Shown here one piece after another: positions 1-9,800 of a stretch of DNA of 41,135 nucleotides (positions are counted from its first letter, which is position 1; each line of letters starts with the position of its first letter). Position numbers and translations under genes: made by a program. The DNA lies in assembly GCA_045616505.1 (NCBI GenBank), contig JAZLGV010000018.1, positions 1 through 41,135 on the forward strand, in the 5' to 3' direction. This DNA comes from JAKSUT01 sp045616505 (GTDB lineage Bacteria > Cyanobacteriota > Vampirovibrionia > Gastranaerophilales > Gastranaerophilaceae). Below the pieces are notes generated by a model that made no database searches, had not been told where the DNA came from, and saw only the letters and a program-made list of their open reading frames with translations.

Positions 1-28
1 AATTATGAATATTCATTTAATTTGGCTT

Positions 29-80
29 TTCTATTTGCTACAACGGTAAAACAAATAGAATAACATTACAACAAATAGAA
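29..80. repeat. Short inverted plus direct repeat in the leading intergenic region
   Basis: TTCTATTTG at 29-37 is the reverse complement of CAAATAGAA at 52-60, and CAAATAGAA recurs at 72-80. The left arm could pair with either right arm, giving alternative 9-bp hairpins. The rest of 1-267 is AT-rich with no supportable gene; it also holds a 12-bp palindrome at 5-16. Function unknown; it might be an operator or the remains of a terminator from a gene outside the window. Confidence 0.35.
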
Positions 81-267
81 CTTAATTTAGTTAGATAACT
101 TAATATAAAATTATCAACTCGATAACTAGATTATAAATAGATTTAGCATTGATGATAAATTGTAAAATTATTTGAGATATGATATCTTTGATATGAACAA
201 CAAAGAAATTCTAGGTTCAAATTTCATAAATTTTATAAGTTAGTAAACAGATAAGAAATGGAGAAAA

Positions 268-1359
268 ATGATTAAAACTTTAAATGGCATAAGATTTTTT
301 CTATTTATTTGCATTTTATTAACTCACATAAAATATATGATATGTGCAACACCAATAGGATTAAAATACTTTAATATTGTAAAAAACTCTGGAGAATTTG
401 CAGTAACATTCTTTTTTATTTTATCAGGTTTTTGTATCGCACAAGGTTATTCAGAAAAATTCAAAACTTACACAAAATCAAAATTAAGTCATTTTTACAA
501 AAAAAGATTTTTAAAAAGTTACCCACTTTATTTTATAACAGGCTTTTTAATGCTATTGTTTTTACATATATTAAACGACCCTAGCTTAATACAAAATTTT
601 ATATTCTTATATATTCCAATGATTTCTTCGTGGACAAATGTCCAATATAGCGGAGGAAACGAAGCTGCTTGGTTTATACAAGTAATTTTCTTATGTTATT
701 TATTCACGCCACCATTACTATCAAAACTTTCAAAAATAAAAAATTCTAAATCATTATATTTTATTGCTATATTTCTTTTGACTACGCTTGCAATTATATG
801 CCATATTACAAAGATTTTAAACTTACAAAATGCACATTACAATTATTTGTACCATTTCCCACCAATACGAATGATACATTACGTTTTGGGTATAATCATC
901 GGCATTATTTATAAAAAACATTTGAATATAATTTTCAAATATTTTCACCCAAAAGCTATTGTTATAAGTATTTTAGATGTATTCATTGTTACATCTATTA
1001 TCTATGCTTTAATAACTTTACCTAAGCATTTTATTACGACAAATATGATTTTTGTCCCAATCATAATTTTATCTATTTTTTACTTATCATTGATAAATTG
1101 TGGATTATTATACCAAATTTTGACAAGCAAAATAGCACAATCATTAGGGAATATAAGTTTAGAATGCTATCTTATACATTACTTCATAGTTCAGATTTGC
1201 AGCGCAACATTTTTCCCTACTTTCAATAGCAATATAGGAATAATCTATTATATCCTTGTTATGTTAGGAACAACTATATTTGTTTCTTATATATATAGAG
1301 ATTTCAAACAAAAACATACAAAAGTTTTGGTAAAACTCGTAAATAAAATCATAAAATAA
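268..1359 (+). CDS. Membrane acyltransferase, acyltransferase-3 (OafA/YrhL-like) family
   Basis: A 363-residue multi-pass membrane protein, close to the usual length of the family. The N-terminal helix carries the family His in LLTHIKYM (His20). It is followed by the signature FFFILSGFCIAQGY (residues 48-61) and the basic cytoplasmic motif FYKKRF with SYPLYF (about 76-89). About ten hydrophobic segments follow. Family members move acetyl or other acyl groups onto surface polysaccharides, lipids or small molecules. The start is supported by GGAG at 260-263, four bases before ATG. It stands alone on this strand and converges on the SpoIIE phosphatase gene, so a link to the NRPS operon is only positional. 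The family is clear; the acceptor is unknown. Confidence 0.85.
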   Translation: MIKTLNGIRFFLFICILLTHIKYMICATPIGLKYFNIVKNSGEFAVTFFFILSGFCIAQGYSEKFKTYTKSKLSHFYKKRFLKSYPLYFITGFLMLLFLHILNDPSLIQNFIFLYIPMISSWTNVQYSGGNEAAWFIQVIFLCYLFTPPLLSKLSKIKNSKSLYFIAIFLLTTLAIICHITKILNLQNAHYNYLYHFPPIRMIHYVLGIIIGIIYKKHLNIIFKYFHPKAIVISILDVFIVTSIIYALITLPKHFITTNMIFVPIIILSIFYLSLINCGLLYQILTSKIAQSLGNISLECYLIHYFIVQICSATFFPTFNSNIGIIYYILVMLGTTIFVSYIYRDFKQKHTKVLVKLVNKIIK

Positions 1360-1389
1360 ATATAACAATAATAGTATTACTCCTTTTAT

Positions 1390-1410
1390 GGGGTTTTAAT
1401 TAAAAGCCCC
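1390..1410. terminator. Possible weak bidirectional terminator hairpin
   Basis: GGGGTTTT and AAAAGCCCC pair around an AATT loop with one bulged G. The hairpin lies between two convergent genes and overlaps the stop codon of the phosphatase gene. Neither strand has a convincing T-tract right after it, so the termination role is tentative. Confidence 0.3.
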
Positions 1411-2964
1411 ATTATATTTGAACACAATTGAAGTGATATCATCGCTTTGAGGTTCGGTTTCGATAAATGTTTTTACATCTTCTTTCACAATTGGAATAAT
1501 GTTTTCTGTTTGAGTATCTTTATTTTCGTTTAAAATATTCAACAATCTATCTTCGCCATACAATTCTTTTTTACTATTCATAGCTTCTGTAATGCCGTCT
1601 GTATATAAGAACAATTTATCACCCGCATTTAGTTTATCTTCACCAAATGTGTAGTTATAATCTTTATCCAAGCCGATTACAAGGTTTGGAGTGCTTTGGT
1701 AGTATTCAAAATCACCATTTGCACGTTTTATCAAAGGTGGATTGTGTCCTGTGTTTACAAATTGCATTTCACCTGTTGCAAGATTAACTTTTATCAAAAA
1801 CATTGTTGCAAAAAATTCTTCTTCGTTATTCTTACAAATTTTGCTATTCAATGAAGTCATTGCTTCTTCTATTGAAACACCTGATTTTAAAATCGTGCTT
1901 AATACGTTTTTCATCGCCATCATAAATAGTGCCGCAGGAATACCTTTGCCAGAAATATCAGCAACCAACATTACAAATTCATTGTCGTTAACAAAGAAAT
2001 GGTCATAAAAATCACCACCAACTTCTTTTGCCGTTTCCATATCCGCAGAAATTTCAAATTCTTTTCTTGTTGGATAAGGATTAACGCCATCTGGCAAAGA
2101 TGCAAGCTGGATAGTTCTTGCAATAGAAAGTTCTTTTTCTATACGATTATTTTCTAAATCAATAATATTGTACAAGTCTGCCATTACATTTAATTCGTCA
2201 TCAGAATTTAGTTCGATATTTGTTGAACTAAGTTCTCTGTTTTTAAACGATTTTATCATCATTGTAGATAAATTTTTTATCGGTACTATGAAAAGTTTTT
2301 TGATATAAAAAATACACAAGAAATAAACTGAAAGCAGAGCAAGGAAAATTCTTAAAAAGATAATGCTCATATCGTGTTGCAATCGTTTTTCAACTTTTGA
2401 AAAATCTATATCAACCCCAGCAACAGCAATAGGTTTTGAATTTTTATCAAAAATTGTTGAATAACTAGATACAACGTGTCCAAATTCATTGTATTGTTCT
2501 TTTGACAAATTTTTGCCACCAGTTTTATATAATTCAATTACATCAGGTTCAACTATGTCTTTTTCAGAAACATAACCTAATTTATATTCTTCAAATTCTT
2601 TGCCTGTTTTTCCTTCCACAAGATAAAGCAAAGTAAGACTTTTGTCTTTTTCTTGTGGAATATAAATATAGATATATTTTAAACCGAAGCAACCTGCGAT
2701 ATTTTTTATTGATCTTAAATAACCATTATAAACTTTTTTTTCTTTGCCTTTAAGAAATTCCTTAACAGGTGCATCATACATCATATTTGCTACATCAAGT
2801 GCGCAAGAATGTGCAAGTTGAAAATATACATTTAAAAAATATTTTTTGGTTGAATAATATGAAATTGCAGAAAAAACAACACCAACGGTAGTACAAATAA
2901 TAAGGAAATATACCAACATTTTTTTTGTTAATGAATTTTTTATATTTTTAAATCCGTATCTCAT
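1396..2964 (-). CDS. Membrane sensor SpoIIE/RsbU-type PP2C serine phosphatase (Cache-HAMP-PP2C)
   Basis: 522 residues. A transmembrane helix (about 15-37) is followed by an extracytoplasmic domain (about 38-198) ending in PIAVAGVDIDF, typical of a Cache fold. Then come a second helix (about 201-221), a HAMP-like linker (about 222-280) and a SpoIIE/PP2C phosphatase domain (about 300-517). Metal-ligand motifs are visible: VGGDFYD (Asp318), ADISGKGIPAALF (Asp336), LYTDGITEA (Asp456) and the terminal DDITSIV. Family members dephosphorylate a STAS anti-anti-sigma protein; the obvious partner is encoded at 4796-5095. It is the last gene of the six-gene NRPS operon, 32 bp after the ligase gene. The nearest Shine-Dalgarno-like AAAGGA is 20 bases upstream of the ATG, so initiation may be weak or reinitiation-dependent. 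The ligand is unknown; it could sense the exported product. Confidence 0.9.
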   Translation of the reverse strand: MRYGFKNIKNSLTKKMLVYFLIICTTVGVVFSAISYYSTKKYFLNVYFQLAHSCALDVANMMYDAPVKEFLKGKEKKVYNGYLRSIKNIAGCFGLKYIYIYIPQEKDKSLTLLYLVEGKTGKEFEEYKLGYVSEKDIVEPDVIELYKTGGKNLSKEQYNEFGHVVSSYSTIFDKNSKPIAVAGVDIDFSKVEKRLQHDMSIIFLRIFLALLSVYFLCIFYIKKLFIVPIKNLSTMMIKSFKNRELSSTNIELNSDDELNVMADLYNIIDLENNRIEKELSIARTIQLASLPDGVNPYPTRKEFEISADMETAKEVGGDFYDHFFVNDNEFVMLVADISGKGIPAALFMMAMKNVLSTILKSGVSIEEAMTSLNSKICKNNEEEFFATMFLIKVNLATGEMQFVNTGHNPPLIKRANGDFEYYQSTPNLVIGLDKDYNYTFGEDKLNAGDKLFLYTDGITEAMNSKKELYGEDRLLNILNENKDTQTENIIPIVKEDVKTFIETEPQSDDITSIVFKYNGAFN

Positions 2965-2996
2965 ATCTTTTATACTTTTGATTATCCTTTGCTTTT

Positions 2997-4361
2997 CTAT
3001 TTATCATATTCATTTGTAATAAGTTTTAGTTTCCCACCTTTTTTATTATTTTTTGGTCGTTCTTCACTTATTTCAAATTCCATTTCTTCGCAATTATATT
3101 TTCTTTTTATCTCATTGATTTTTGCGGTAATTTGTTTATTAAACTCATTTTTATCTGTATCTGGGGCATAAACAACTCTTAAAACCACTTTTGTTTTTGA
3201 AACTTTTGCATATTGATAACTTAAAATTTTGGGTAAGTGTTCTAATGCTAAAAATAGCACAATAGAAGGAAGTTCAACAGAATTTATTTTTATTGTATCT
3301 GATACTCTGCCTTTAACTTCTATTGTTGGTAGAATAGAGCCACATTTACATTTTTTATTAATTATTTTTACTCTGTCGTTTAATCTATATCTGATAATAG
3401 GTTGAACAAAATTTGATAAATCTGTAACTAAAACGCTTGTAGATGTTTCACCATCTTTTACTGGATTATCATTTTCATCGACAGGTTCTAATATTACCCA
3501 ATCAAAATTAACGTGAAGCTTGTTTTCAGAACAACTCATTGCAATTTCGCCACCTTCGGTTGTGCAGTAGTTGTTTAGAATTATCAATTCATTGCCCCAA
3601 GCTTCTTTCATTGTTTCTATTACTTTTTCTGTAAGAAGTTCTGCAGAACATGCAATTGTTTGTGGGTGCATTTTTAAATTTCCTTTGATTTGTTCACTTG
3701 CAAGCAAAGCCAAAACAGAAGGATACCCACCGATAAAAACAGGTTGGAATTCGTTTAGTTTTTCTACCATTTCTTTTATTGGTGAAAGTGTTGATAATAA
3801 TAACATATTATCAGCATATTTTTCGTTTGTTTTTTTCATCTTCAAAAAAGAAGCATAAGAAGATGTTGATTGTTCAGCTGCTATTATTGCTGCAATTTTA
3901 TTTATTTGAGGATTCATTATTGACGCATTAATATCCTTAAATAAACGATTTGCAAGTAATGCACCGTGCACAAATTCGTGCATTTCATCTCTTACCATAA
4001 ACAATGGAGTACCTGTTGTTCCTGATGTTGTTATTGCTTTGTATTTTTCTTTGAATGGTTTTAACATCAATTCAACATCTGATACATAATGTGCGACTTC
4101 GTCTTTAGTGATGTTTTTATCGCAAACCCATTGATTATAATGTTCCATCATTGTTGTTTTTTCGATTATTGGTAAATCTGATAATTCGAAATTTTCAACA
4201 TCAATATTTTGGTATAAATATTTGAAAAATTCAGAATTTTCTTTTGCATATTTTACAAGAGTTTTTAATCTTTCTTTTCTTTTGCTCAAGATTGTTGGAA
4301 CATCAAAAGAGTTTATATTTTTTATATCGTTTAGTATTTCATTTTTTAAATTTTCGTCCAT
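2997..4361 (-). CDS. PaaK/CapK-like adenylate-forming ligase
   Basis: 454 residues, resembling the phenylacetate-CoA ligase / CapK group of adenylating enzymes. Seen in order: ATP-loop TTSGTTGTP (about 111-119), an A5-like motif NNYCTTEGGE (263-272), an A7-like IRYRLND (323-329), KCKCGSILP followed by KGRVSD (338-355), and a lysine-rich C-terminal segment KKGGKLK (440-446) in the place of the A10 catalytic Lys. Such enzymes activate a carboxylic acid as an acyl-adenylate and usually pass it to CoA. In this operon it could supply or load an acyl or aryl unit for the NRPS, whose first adenylation domain seems not to take an amino acid. AAAGGA lies 7 bases before ATG, and the gene starts 11 bp after the kinase gene. 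The substrate cannot be read from sequence. Confidence 0.85.
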   Translation of the reverse strand: MDENLKNEILNDIKNINSFDVPTILSKRKERLKTLVKYAKENSEFFKYLYQNIDVENFELSDLPIIEKTTMMEHYNQWVCDKNITKDEVAHYVSDVELMLKPFKEKYKAITTSGTTGTPLFMVRDEMHEFVHGALLANRLFKDINASIMNPQINKIAAIIAAEQSTSSYASFLKMKKTNEKYADNMLLLSTLSPIKEMVEKLNEFQPVFIGGYPSVLALLASEQIKGNLKMHPQTIACSAELLTEKVIETMKEAWGNELIILNNYCTTEGGEIAMSCSENKLHVNFDWVILEPVDENDNPVKDGETSTSVLVTDLSNFVQPIIRYRLNDRVKIINKKCKCGSILPTIEVKGRVSDTIKINSVELPSIVLFLALEHLPKILSYQYAKVSKTKVVLRVVYAPDTDKNEFNKQITAKINEIKRKYNCEEMEFEISEERPKNNKKGGKLKLITNEYDK

Positions 4362-4372
4362 TAAAAATTCCT

Positions 4373-4789
4373 TTAAATAGATTTGTTTAAATAAAATTTC
4401 AAACTTAATACATTTTGATTATTTTCTTGTTTATAAGAAATTTCATCAACATTATTTTTTACAAGTAAAAGACCAAAACCACCATTTATTCTATTTTCAA
4501 TAGAACTGTTTATATCTGCATCATTGTTTTCAATAGGATTATATAAAACTCCGCTATCTTTAAATTGTAAACTCATTTCATTATTTTTTATGTCAGAAAT
4601 TATTTCAACATCTCCGATTTTATCTTTATAGGCGTAGCTTGATATATTTACAAAAATTTCTTCTGTAACTAGTTGAATTTTTGCATTAAATTCTTCGGAT
4701 AAATTATTTGTTTTTGAAATTTCATTTATCCAATTTACAATTTTATTCAAATTTTCTACTTTAGACTCTATTGATAAAATATTTTGCAT
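4373..4789 (-). CDS. RsbW/SpoIIAB-like anti-sigma serine kinase (HATPase_c_2)
   Basis: 138 residues, the normal length for a stand-alone RsbW-type kinase. All Bergerat ATP-binding boxes look intact: N-box EEIFVN (Glu43, Glu44, Asn48), G1 box KDSG (Asp78, Gly80) and G2 box GGFGLLLVK (103-111). Such proteins phosphorylate a STAS partner and sequester a sigma factor or another target until the STAS protein is dephosphorylated. The gene begins 6 bp after the STAS gene, an arrangement typical of rsbV-rsbW pairs. No sigma factor follows it, so the target is either encoded elsewhere or is not a sigma factor. It shares motifs with the C-terminal domain of the MATE protein two genes upstream (EE...N box and the NPIE tail). 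Confidence 0.9.
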   Translation of the reverse strand: MQNILSIESKVENLNKIVNWINEISKTNNLSEEFNAKIQLVTEEIFVNISSYAYKDKIGDVEIISDIKNNEMSLQFKDSGVLYNPIENNDADINSSIENRINGGFGLLLVKNNVDEISYKQENNQNVLSLKFYLNKSI

Positions 4790-4795
4790 ATTAGC

Positions 4796-5095
4796 CTATT
4801 CTATTGTTAAAATTGTATTAAATCCTGTCATTTTGAAAATACTCATAACAGCAGTATTAACATTTTTTATAACCATTTTTCCTTGTTTTCCAGCAATAAA
4901 TTTATGAGCTTTTGCTAAAACTCTAAGACCTGCACTTGAAATATAATCAAGTTCTGTCATATCTAAAATTAAGGTTTTTATATCTTCAGATAAATCAAGT
5001 ATTTTTGTGTCTAAATCATTTGATGTTAAAGTATCAAGTCTGCCTTTTATGGATAATGTAAGTTCATCATTATTTATATTTTCTTTAACTTCCAT
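4796..5095 (-). CDS. STAS-domain anti-anti-sigma factor (RsbV/SpoIIAA-like)
   Basis: 99 residues forming a single STAS domain. The conserved loop DYISSAGLRVL (50-60) carries Ser53 and Ser54, one of which is the expected phosphorylation site by comparison with SpoIIAA and RsbV. It should be phosphorylated by the RsbW-like kinase encoded next and dephosphorylated by the SpoIIE phosphatase at 1396-2964, and so act as the switch of the circuit. AGGAG lies 10 bases upstream of ATG; the gene is 38 bp after the MATE-HATPase gene and 6 bp before the kinase gene. It may also dock on the HATPase domain fused to the exporter (inference). Confidence 0.92.
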   Translation of the reverse strand: MEVKENINNDELTLSIKGRLDTLTSNDLDTKILDLSEDIKTLILDMTELDYISSAGLRVLAKAHKFIAGKQGKMVIKNVNTAVMSIFKMTGFNTILTIE

Positions 5096-5133
5096 TTTTA
5101 TATTACTCCTTTTTTTATTTTATCATAACATAT

Positions 5134-6861
5134 TTAAATTCTTATTATAAGAGTATTAAACCCGATATTTCTTGCGTAATTCCATTCAGAAACACTTGCT
5201 TTAACCAGTTCTAATCCTGAATACAAAATTTCATTATTTTTATCTTTCAAATATTCTATCGGATTGAATTTTAGTTCATTATCACGAAATCTTATATTAA
5301 CAAAATCTTCTTCAATTGTAAGTTTTATATCTAAAAAGTCTTTTTTAGATTTGCTAACTTCTAAAACATTTGTTCCAACTTCTTCAATTATAACTCCAGC
5401 TTTTAATGCTTTTTCTTCACTTAAATTATTCTTTAAACAAAACTCTATAACTTGTTTTGAGCATTCCATAATTTCATTCAAATCGTTATTTAAAGAAATA
5501 TTTAGTACCATATTATTTTTTTTAGGCAATAAAAATGGGAAAGAAAGATTATCTTTTTTAGAATGATACAAGCAATAAGATGCAATAATAAGAAGCATTA
5601 TAATTTCAGCTGCAGGATATCCCCACCATAAAAGTTCAGCTTTTATTTTTGAAAATACCATAACTAAAGCTGCAACTATAAAAAAGTTATCAAGAGCAGA
5701 AATTACAAAAGAAAATTTTTCTCTTTTTATACATTGAAAATAGCACATAAATAAATAGTTTAGCCCAAAGAAAGGAACACAAAAAGCAAATGCTTTTAGC
5801 GCTTTGTCAGTAAGAGTTATTTCTTCTGCTGATTTTAAGCCATAAATATTACAAATGAAATTAGGGAAAAATGCAAAAATAATTATAAAAATTATTGATG
5901 ATAAAAGAGTTACACAAAGACCTGTTTTTAAAACTTTTTGTATTCCGCTATAATCTTTTTCTCCAAAAAGCACACCTATAATCGTAAGCAAAGTGTTTGC
6001 AACCCCTCTTACAAAGATACATGCAAAATAAACAACATTTACACATAACGCATATATTGCGACTCCCATTGTGTTAAATATTCCAAGAATAAATAGGTTT
6101 AAAGTAAAAATTCTCAATAATGTAAAAATATTTGTAGCACCATTTGGCAGCCCTGTTAAAACAAGTTTTGGTAGCAATTCTTTTAAATCTTTGAAATTAT
6201 ATTTGCAAAATTTGAGTGTTCTTTCCTTTGCAAAAAAATAATAAGAAAGCATAATGTTTCCAAGAACAAAACCTGCAAGCATTCCCCAGCCAGAACCTGC
6301 GACACCCATATTAAAATATTTTATGAATATATAACCTAATACTACGTTAAGCAGATTTGAAATGATTAAAATAGTAGCGGTAAACTTAGGAAAACCTTCA
6401 ACTCTCATTATTGCAGATATTACCGCAAAGAAAAGAACTACAGGAAAACCTAATACAAGCGGAAATAAATACTCTTTTGTTAAATTTAAAAGTTCTAAAG
6501 ATTTCCAACCGCATAGCATTCCTGCAATATTATTCATTTCAAACAAACAAACTAGCATCATTACTGTTGTTGCAACAAGACCTAAAGATATAGTCATTGA
6601 AAAAACTTTATTTGCTTTTTTATTTTTTAATGCACCTTTTAATATTGCAATAGTAGTAACTGCACCAAATGCAAAAATATTTATTACTGCACTTGCCAAA
6701 TTGGAAATGGGATTATTCAAATTTACGGCTGCTAAAGCTTTTCCTCCAAGTAAATTACCGACAACAATAGAATTTAGTAGTAAAGAAACAGACATTGCAA
6801 CTGTCATCATAAAAGTTGGAAATAAGTATTCATAAAATTTTCTAGAAACAAGTGATGCCAA
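5134..6861 (-). CDS. MATE-family exporter fused to a C-terminal RsbW-like HATPase domain
   Basis: 575 residues. Residues 1-435 form a MATE antiporter with about twelve hydrophobic helices in two halves. A basic linker (about 436-452) leads to a cytoplasmic HATPase_c_2 domain (about 453-575). This domain keeps an N-box (IIEEVGTN, Glu494 and Asn498) and the FNPIE tail seen in the stand-alone kinase. Its G1 box reads RDNEL where an active kinase has D-x-G, and its G2 box is SGLELVK with a single Gly, so ATP binding is probably weak or lost. MATE proteins export small molecules using Na+ or H+; here the likely cargo is the NRPS product. The start is TTG: GAGG sits 8 bases upstream inside the end of the NRPS gene and no in-frame ATG is near. 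The gap to the NRPS stop is 3 bp, which suggests translational coupling. Confidence 0.9.
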   Translation of the reverse strand: MASLVSRKFYEYLFPTFMMTVAMSVSLLLNSIVVGNLLGGKALAAVNLNNPISNLASAVINIFAFGAVTTIAILKGALKNKKANKVFSMTISLGLVATTVMMLVCLFEMNNIAGMLCGWKSLELLNLTKEYLFPLVLGFPVVLFFAVISAIMRVEGFPKFTATILIISNLLNVVLGYIFIKYFNMGVAGSGWGMLAGFVLGNIMLSYYFFAKERTLKFCKYNFKDLKELLPKLVLTGLPNGATNIFTLLRIFTLNLFILGIFNTMGVAIYALCVNVVYFACIFVRGVANTLLTIIGVLFGEKDYSGIQKVLKTGLCVTLLSSIIFIIIFAFFPNFICNIYGLKSAEEITLTDKALKAFAFCVPFFGLNYLFMCYFQCIKREKFSFVISALDNFFIVAALVMVFSKIKAELLWWGYPAAEIIMLLIIASYCLYHSKKDNLSFPFLLPKKNNMVLNISLNNDLNEIMECSKQVIEFCLKNNLSEEKALKAGVIIEEVGTNVLEVSKSKKDFLDIKLTIEEDFVNIRFRDNELKFNPIEYLKDKNNEILYSGLELVKASVSEWNYARNIGFNTLIIRI

Positions 6862-6864
6862 ATC

Positions 6865-9800
6865 TTAATCCTCAAAAAATCCAAAACCTTCAAGAGCGTC
6901 AAAAAATCTATTCATATACGATGTTGATGGAATTGACCATTTAAAGCCCATTCTAAACAAAGCTTGTATTGTTAATTCATTAGATTTTTGTATTGGCAAA
7001 ATCAATTTGCCGTGTCCCATATTTTGATATGCAATAAGACTTGATAAAATAGTAGAATTTTCTTTATTTTCTTGTGCTATTTTTACAGCATTTTCAAAAT
7101 TATTTTGTTCTGCAAAATCTATTTTCATACCTCTATCTTGCATTGTTGCGATAATATCACCCATAAAAATACCGTGATTATTGAATGGATGGAATACACA
7201 ACATTCTTTTGGAGCTTTTGCAAGTAATAGAATAGCTTTTGCAACACCATCAATTGGTGAAAATTCTGCGTTCATATTTATTAAAGAATATGGGAATTTT
7301 TTGATTACTTTAAAGGCTTTTAATCTTCCTACAAAAGAATTTGTATTGTAATTAATTTGGAATTCTCCATCGGTATCTCTTGCAGACAAGTTTCCAACAC
7401 GCATGATTTTTGCGTTTAAGCCTTTTGTAATTGCTTCTAAAACGGCTCTTTCTGCTTTGAACTTGCTTATTACATATTTTCCAGATAAGTATTGATTAAA
7501 GAAAAGCATATTTTCTTTTAAAGAAGTAGTTGAAGATTTATTATCTGTATTAAAACCTCCAATACTCATTGTAGAAACTTGAATTAAATTGATATTGCGT
7601 TTTGTGCAATAGTCAATTATATTCAAAACCCCATAGTAATTAACTTCTTCGATATCATTCTTTTCAGAGAAGTGTTTTACATTTGCAGCGCAGTTTATAA
7701 ATGTATTGATATTGTATTTATCAAACTCTTTAAAACTATCTTTATTTGTTATATCAGCATTTATAACTATTAATCTGTCTTTGAATTGCTCTTCAAAATC
7801 ATTATCAAAATAATAGAATAAAAGAGCTTTTAATCTGTCTTCAGGTTTTTCAAACTCACCTTTTCTGATTAAGCAATAAACTTTTCCTGTTTCATTTTTT
7901 ATAAATTCAACAAGAGTATGAATACCCAAGAAACCTGTTACACCTGTTATTACAACATCTCCAAGTTCTTGTTTTTCTTTGTTTACAAAGTTTTCTATTG
8001 TATTTTGTGCAAGTATTTCATTTATTTTTGAATAATCGTAGTTTGAAAATTCTGCTTCGTTTTCTATTGATATTTCATTATTAAACAATTTTGCCAAATT
8101 TTTTGGTGTTTTTTCAGCAAATACATCACCGTATGTGATATTGTAATCAAGTTTTTTAGCTTCTATGATTACTCTTGTTGCAATAAGCGAAGAACCTCCA
8201 ATATCAAAGAAACTATCGTTTATAGAAACAACGTCTAAATTAAGAATTTTAGCAAAAATTTCACAAAAATCTTGTTCTGTTTTGTTTGTGTAATCACTAG
8301 TTTTTACTTCTTTTTCGACAATAATATCAGGTAGATTTTTCTTATCAACTTTACCATTTCTAGTGGTTGGAAGTTTATCCATTTGCATAAATGCAGCAGG
8401 TATCATATATGCAGGTAATTTGCTTTGCAAATTATCTTTTAGCGTATCAATATCAATTTTTTCTTCTGCTTCAAAATATGCACAAAGATTTTCAACATTG
8501 TTTATCTTTTTAACTACAACAATTGAGTTTTTAATTCCTTTAAAATCGTAAACCGCTTTTTGAATTTCATCAAGTTCAATTCTCAAACCTCTCAATTTAA
8601 CTTGATTGTCCATTCTGCCAAGAATTACGACTTCGCCGTTATCTGCCCATTTTGCAAAATCGCCTGATTTATAAACTCTTTTGCCATTAAAATCTATAAA
8701 TTTTTCTTTTGTTTGTTCTTCAAGATTTTTATATCCTCTTGCCACGCCATAGCCAGAAATATATAATTCTCCAACAACACCTATTGGCAATTCGTTTCCG
8801 TCTGAATCAACAATAAATTCTTCATAGTTTAACAATGGTTTTCCGATAGTAACTTGCTCTACACCGCTTGTTAATTCTAAACAGTTTGAAGATACTGTTA
8901 TTTCAGTTGGACCATAAGTGTTGAATAATCTTGCGTTTGTTAATGATTTTAGTTTTTTATACAAATTTATCGGATAATTTTCCGCACCACACATTATGAC
9001 TTTGCAGTTTTTAAGATTTTGTGCAAAATCTTCCCATTCCAAGAATTGTTGCATTCTTGAAGGTGTTGAGTTGAAAGCGTCTGCGTGTGTACGTTTGAAA
9101 AGTTTTGTTAGTTCGATAATATTTTTTGTTTCTTCTTCATTTGCAAAAACTAAAGTCTTTGAATTGCAAAGTGAAGTTGCAACTTCTTTTAATGCCATAT
9201 CAAAAGATATTGTAGTTATTGAAAGCATAATTTCAGCATCTTCAACTAAAGCATTTACGTGTCTGTTTTCTTTATGTGGATTTACATAATTGCAGATACC
9301 TTTGTGTTCAATCATTACACCTTTTGGTTTGCCTGTTGAACCTGATGTGTAAATCATATATGCTAAATTATTAGGTTTTACATTAACATTTGGACGTTTA
9401 TCATTATTTGAATTTAGTAATTCTTCAATATCTAATGCTTTTTCATATAATGATAAATGAGATTTATTTGTGATTATATATTTTGCATCACTATCTTCAA
9501 GTATTTGTTCTATTCTTTCTTGAGGATATTCAATGTCGCATGGAATATATGCTGCACCTGATTTTAGTACTCCAAAAATTGATTTAAAAATATTACTTGT
9601 TCTAGGTAGTAATATCGCAATTTTATCTTCGATTTTTACACCTTTTTCTATCAAAGAATTTGCGATTATATTTGAATATTTATCCAATTCTTTATAAGTA
9701 TATTCACCATCTGTTGCAATTAATGCTGTTTTATCAGGTGTTGTATCAACTGACTTTTCAAATAATTTATGGAATAAATCAATTTCCAATTCTTTTTTAG

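Noticed and set aside
29..80. CRISPR-like repeat array
   Set aside because: Only short 9-base copies in one inverted-direct arrangement; no spacers and no cas genes.
1..267. Possible partial gene at the left edge
   Set aside because: Stops are frequent in the frames I read on both strands, and no conserved motif is seen.
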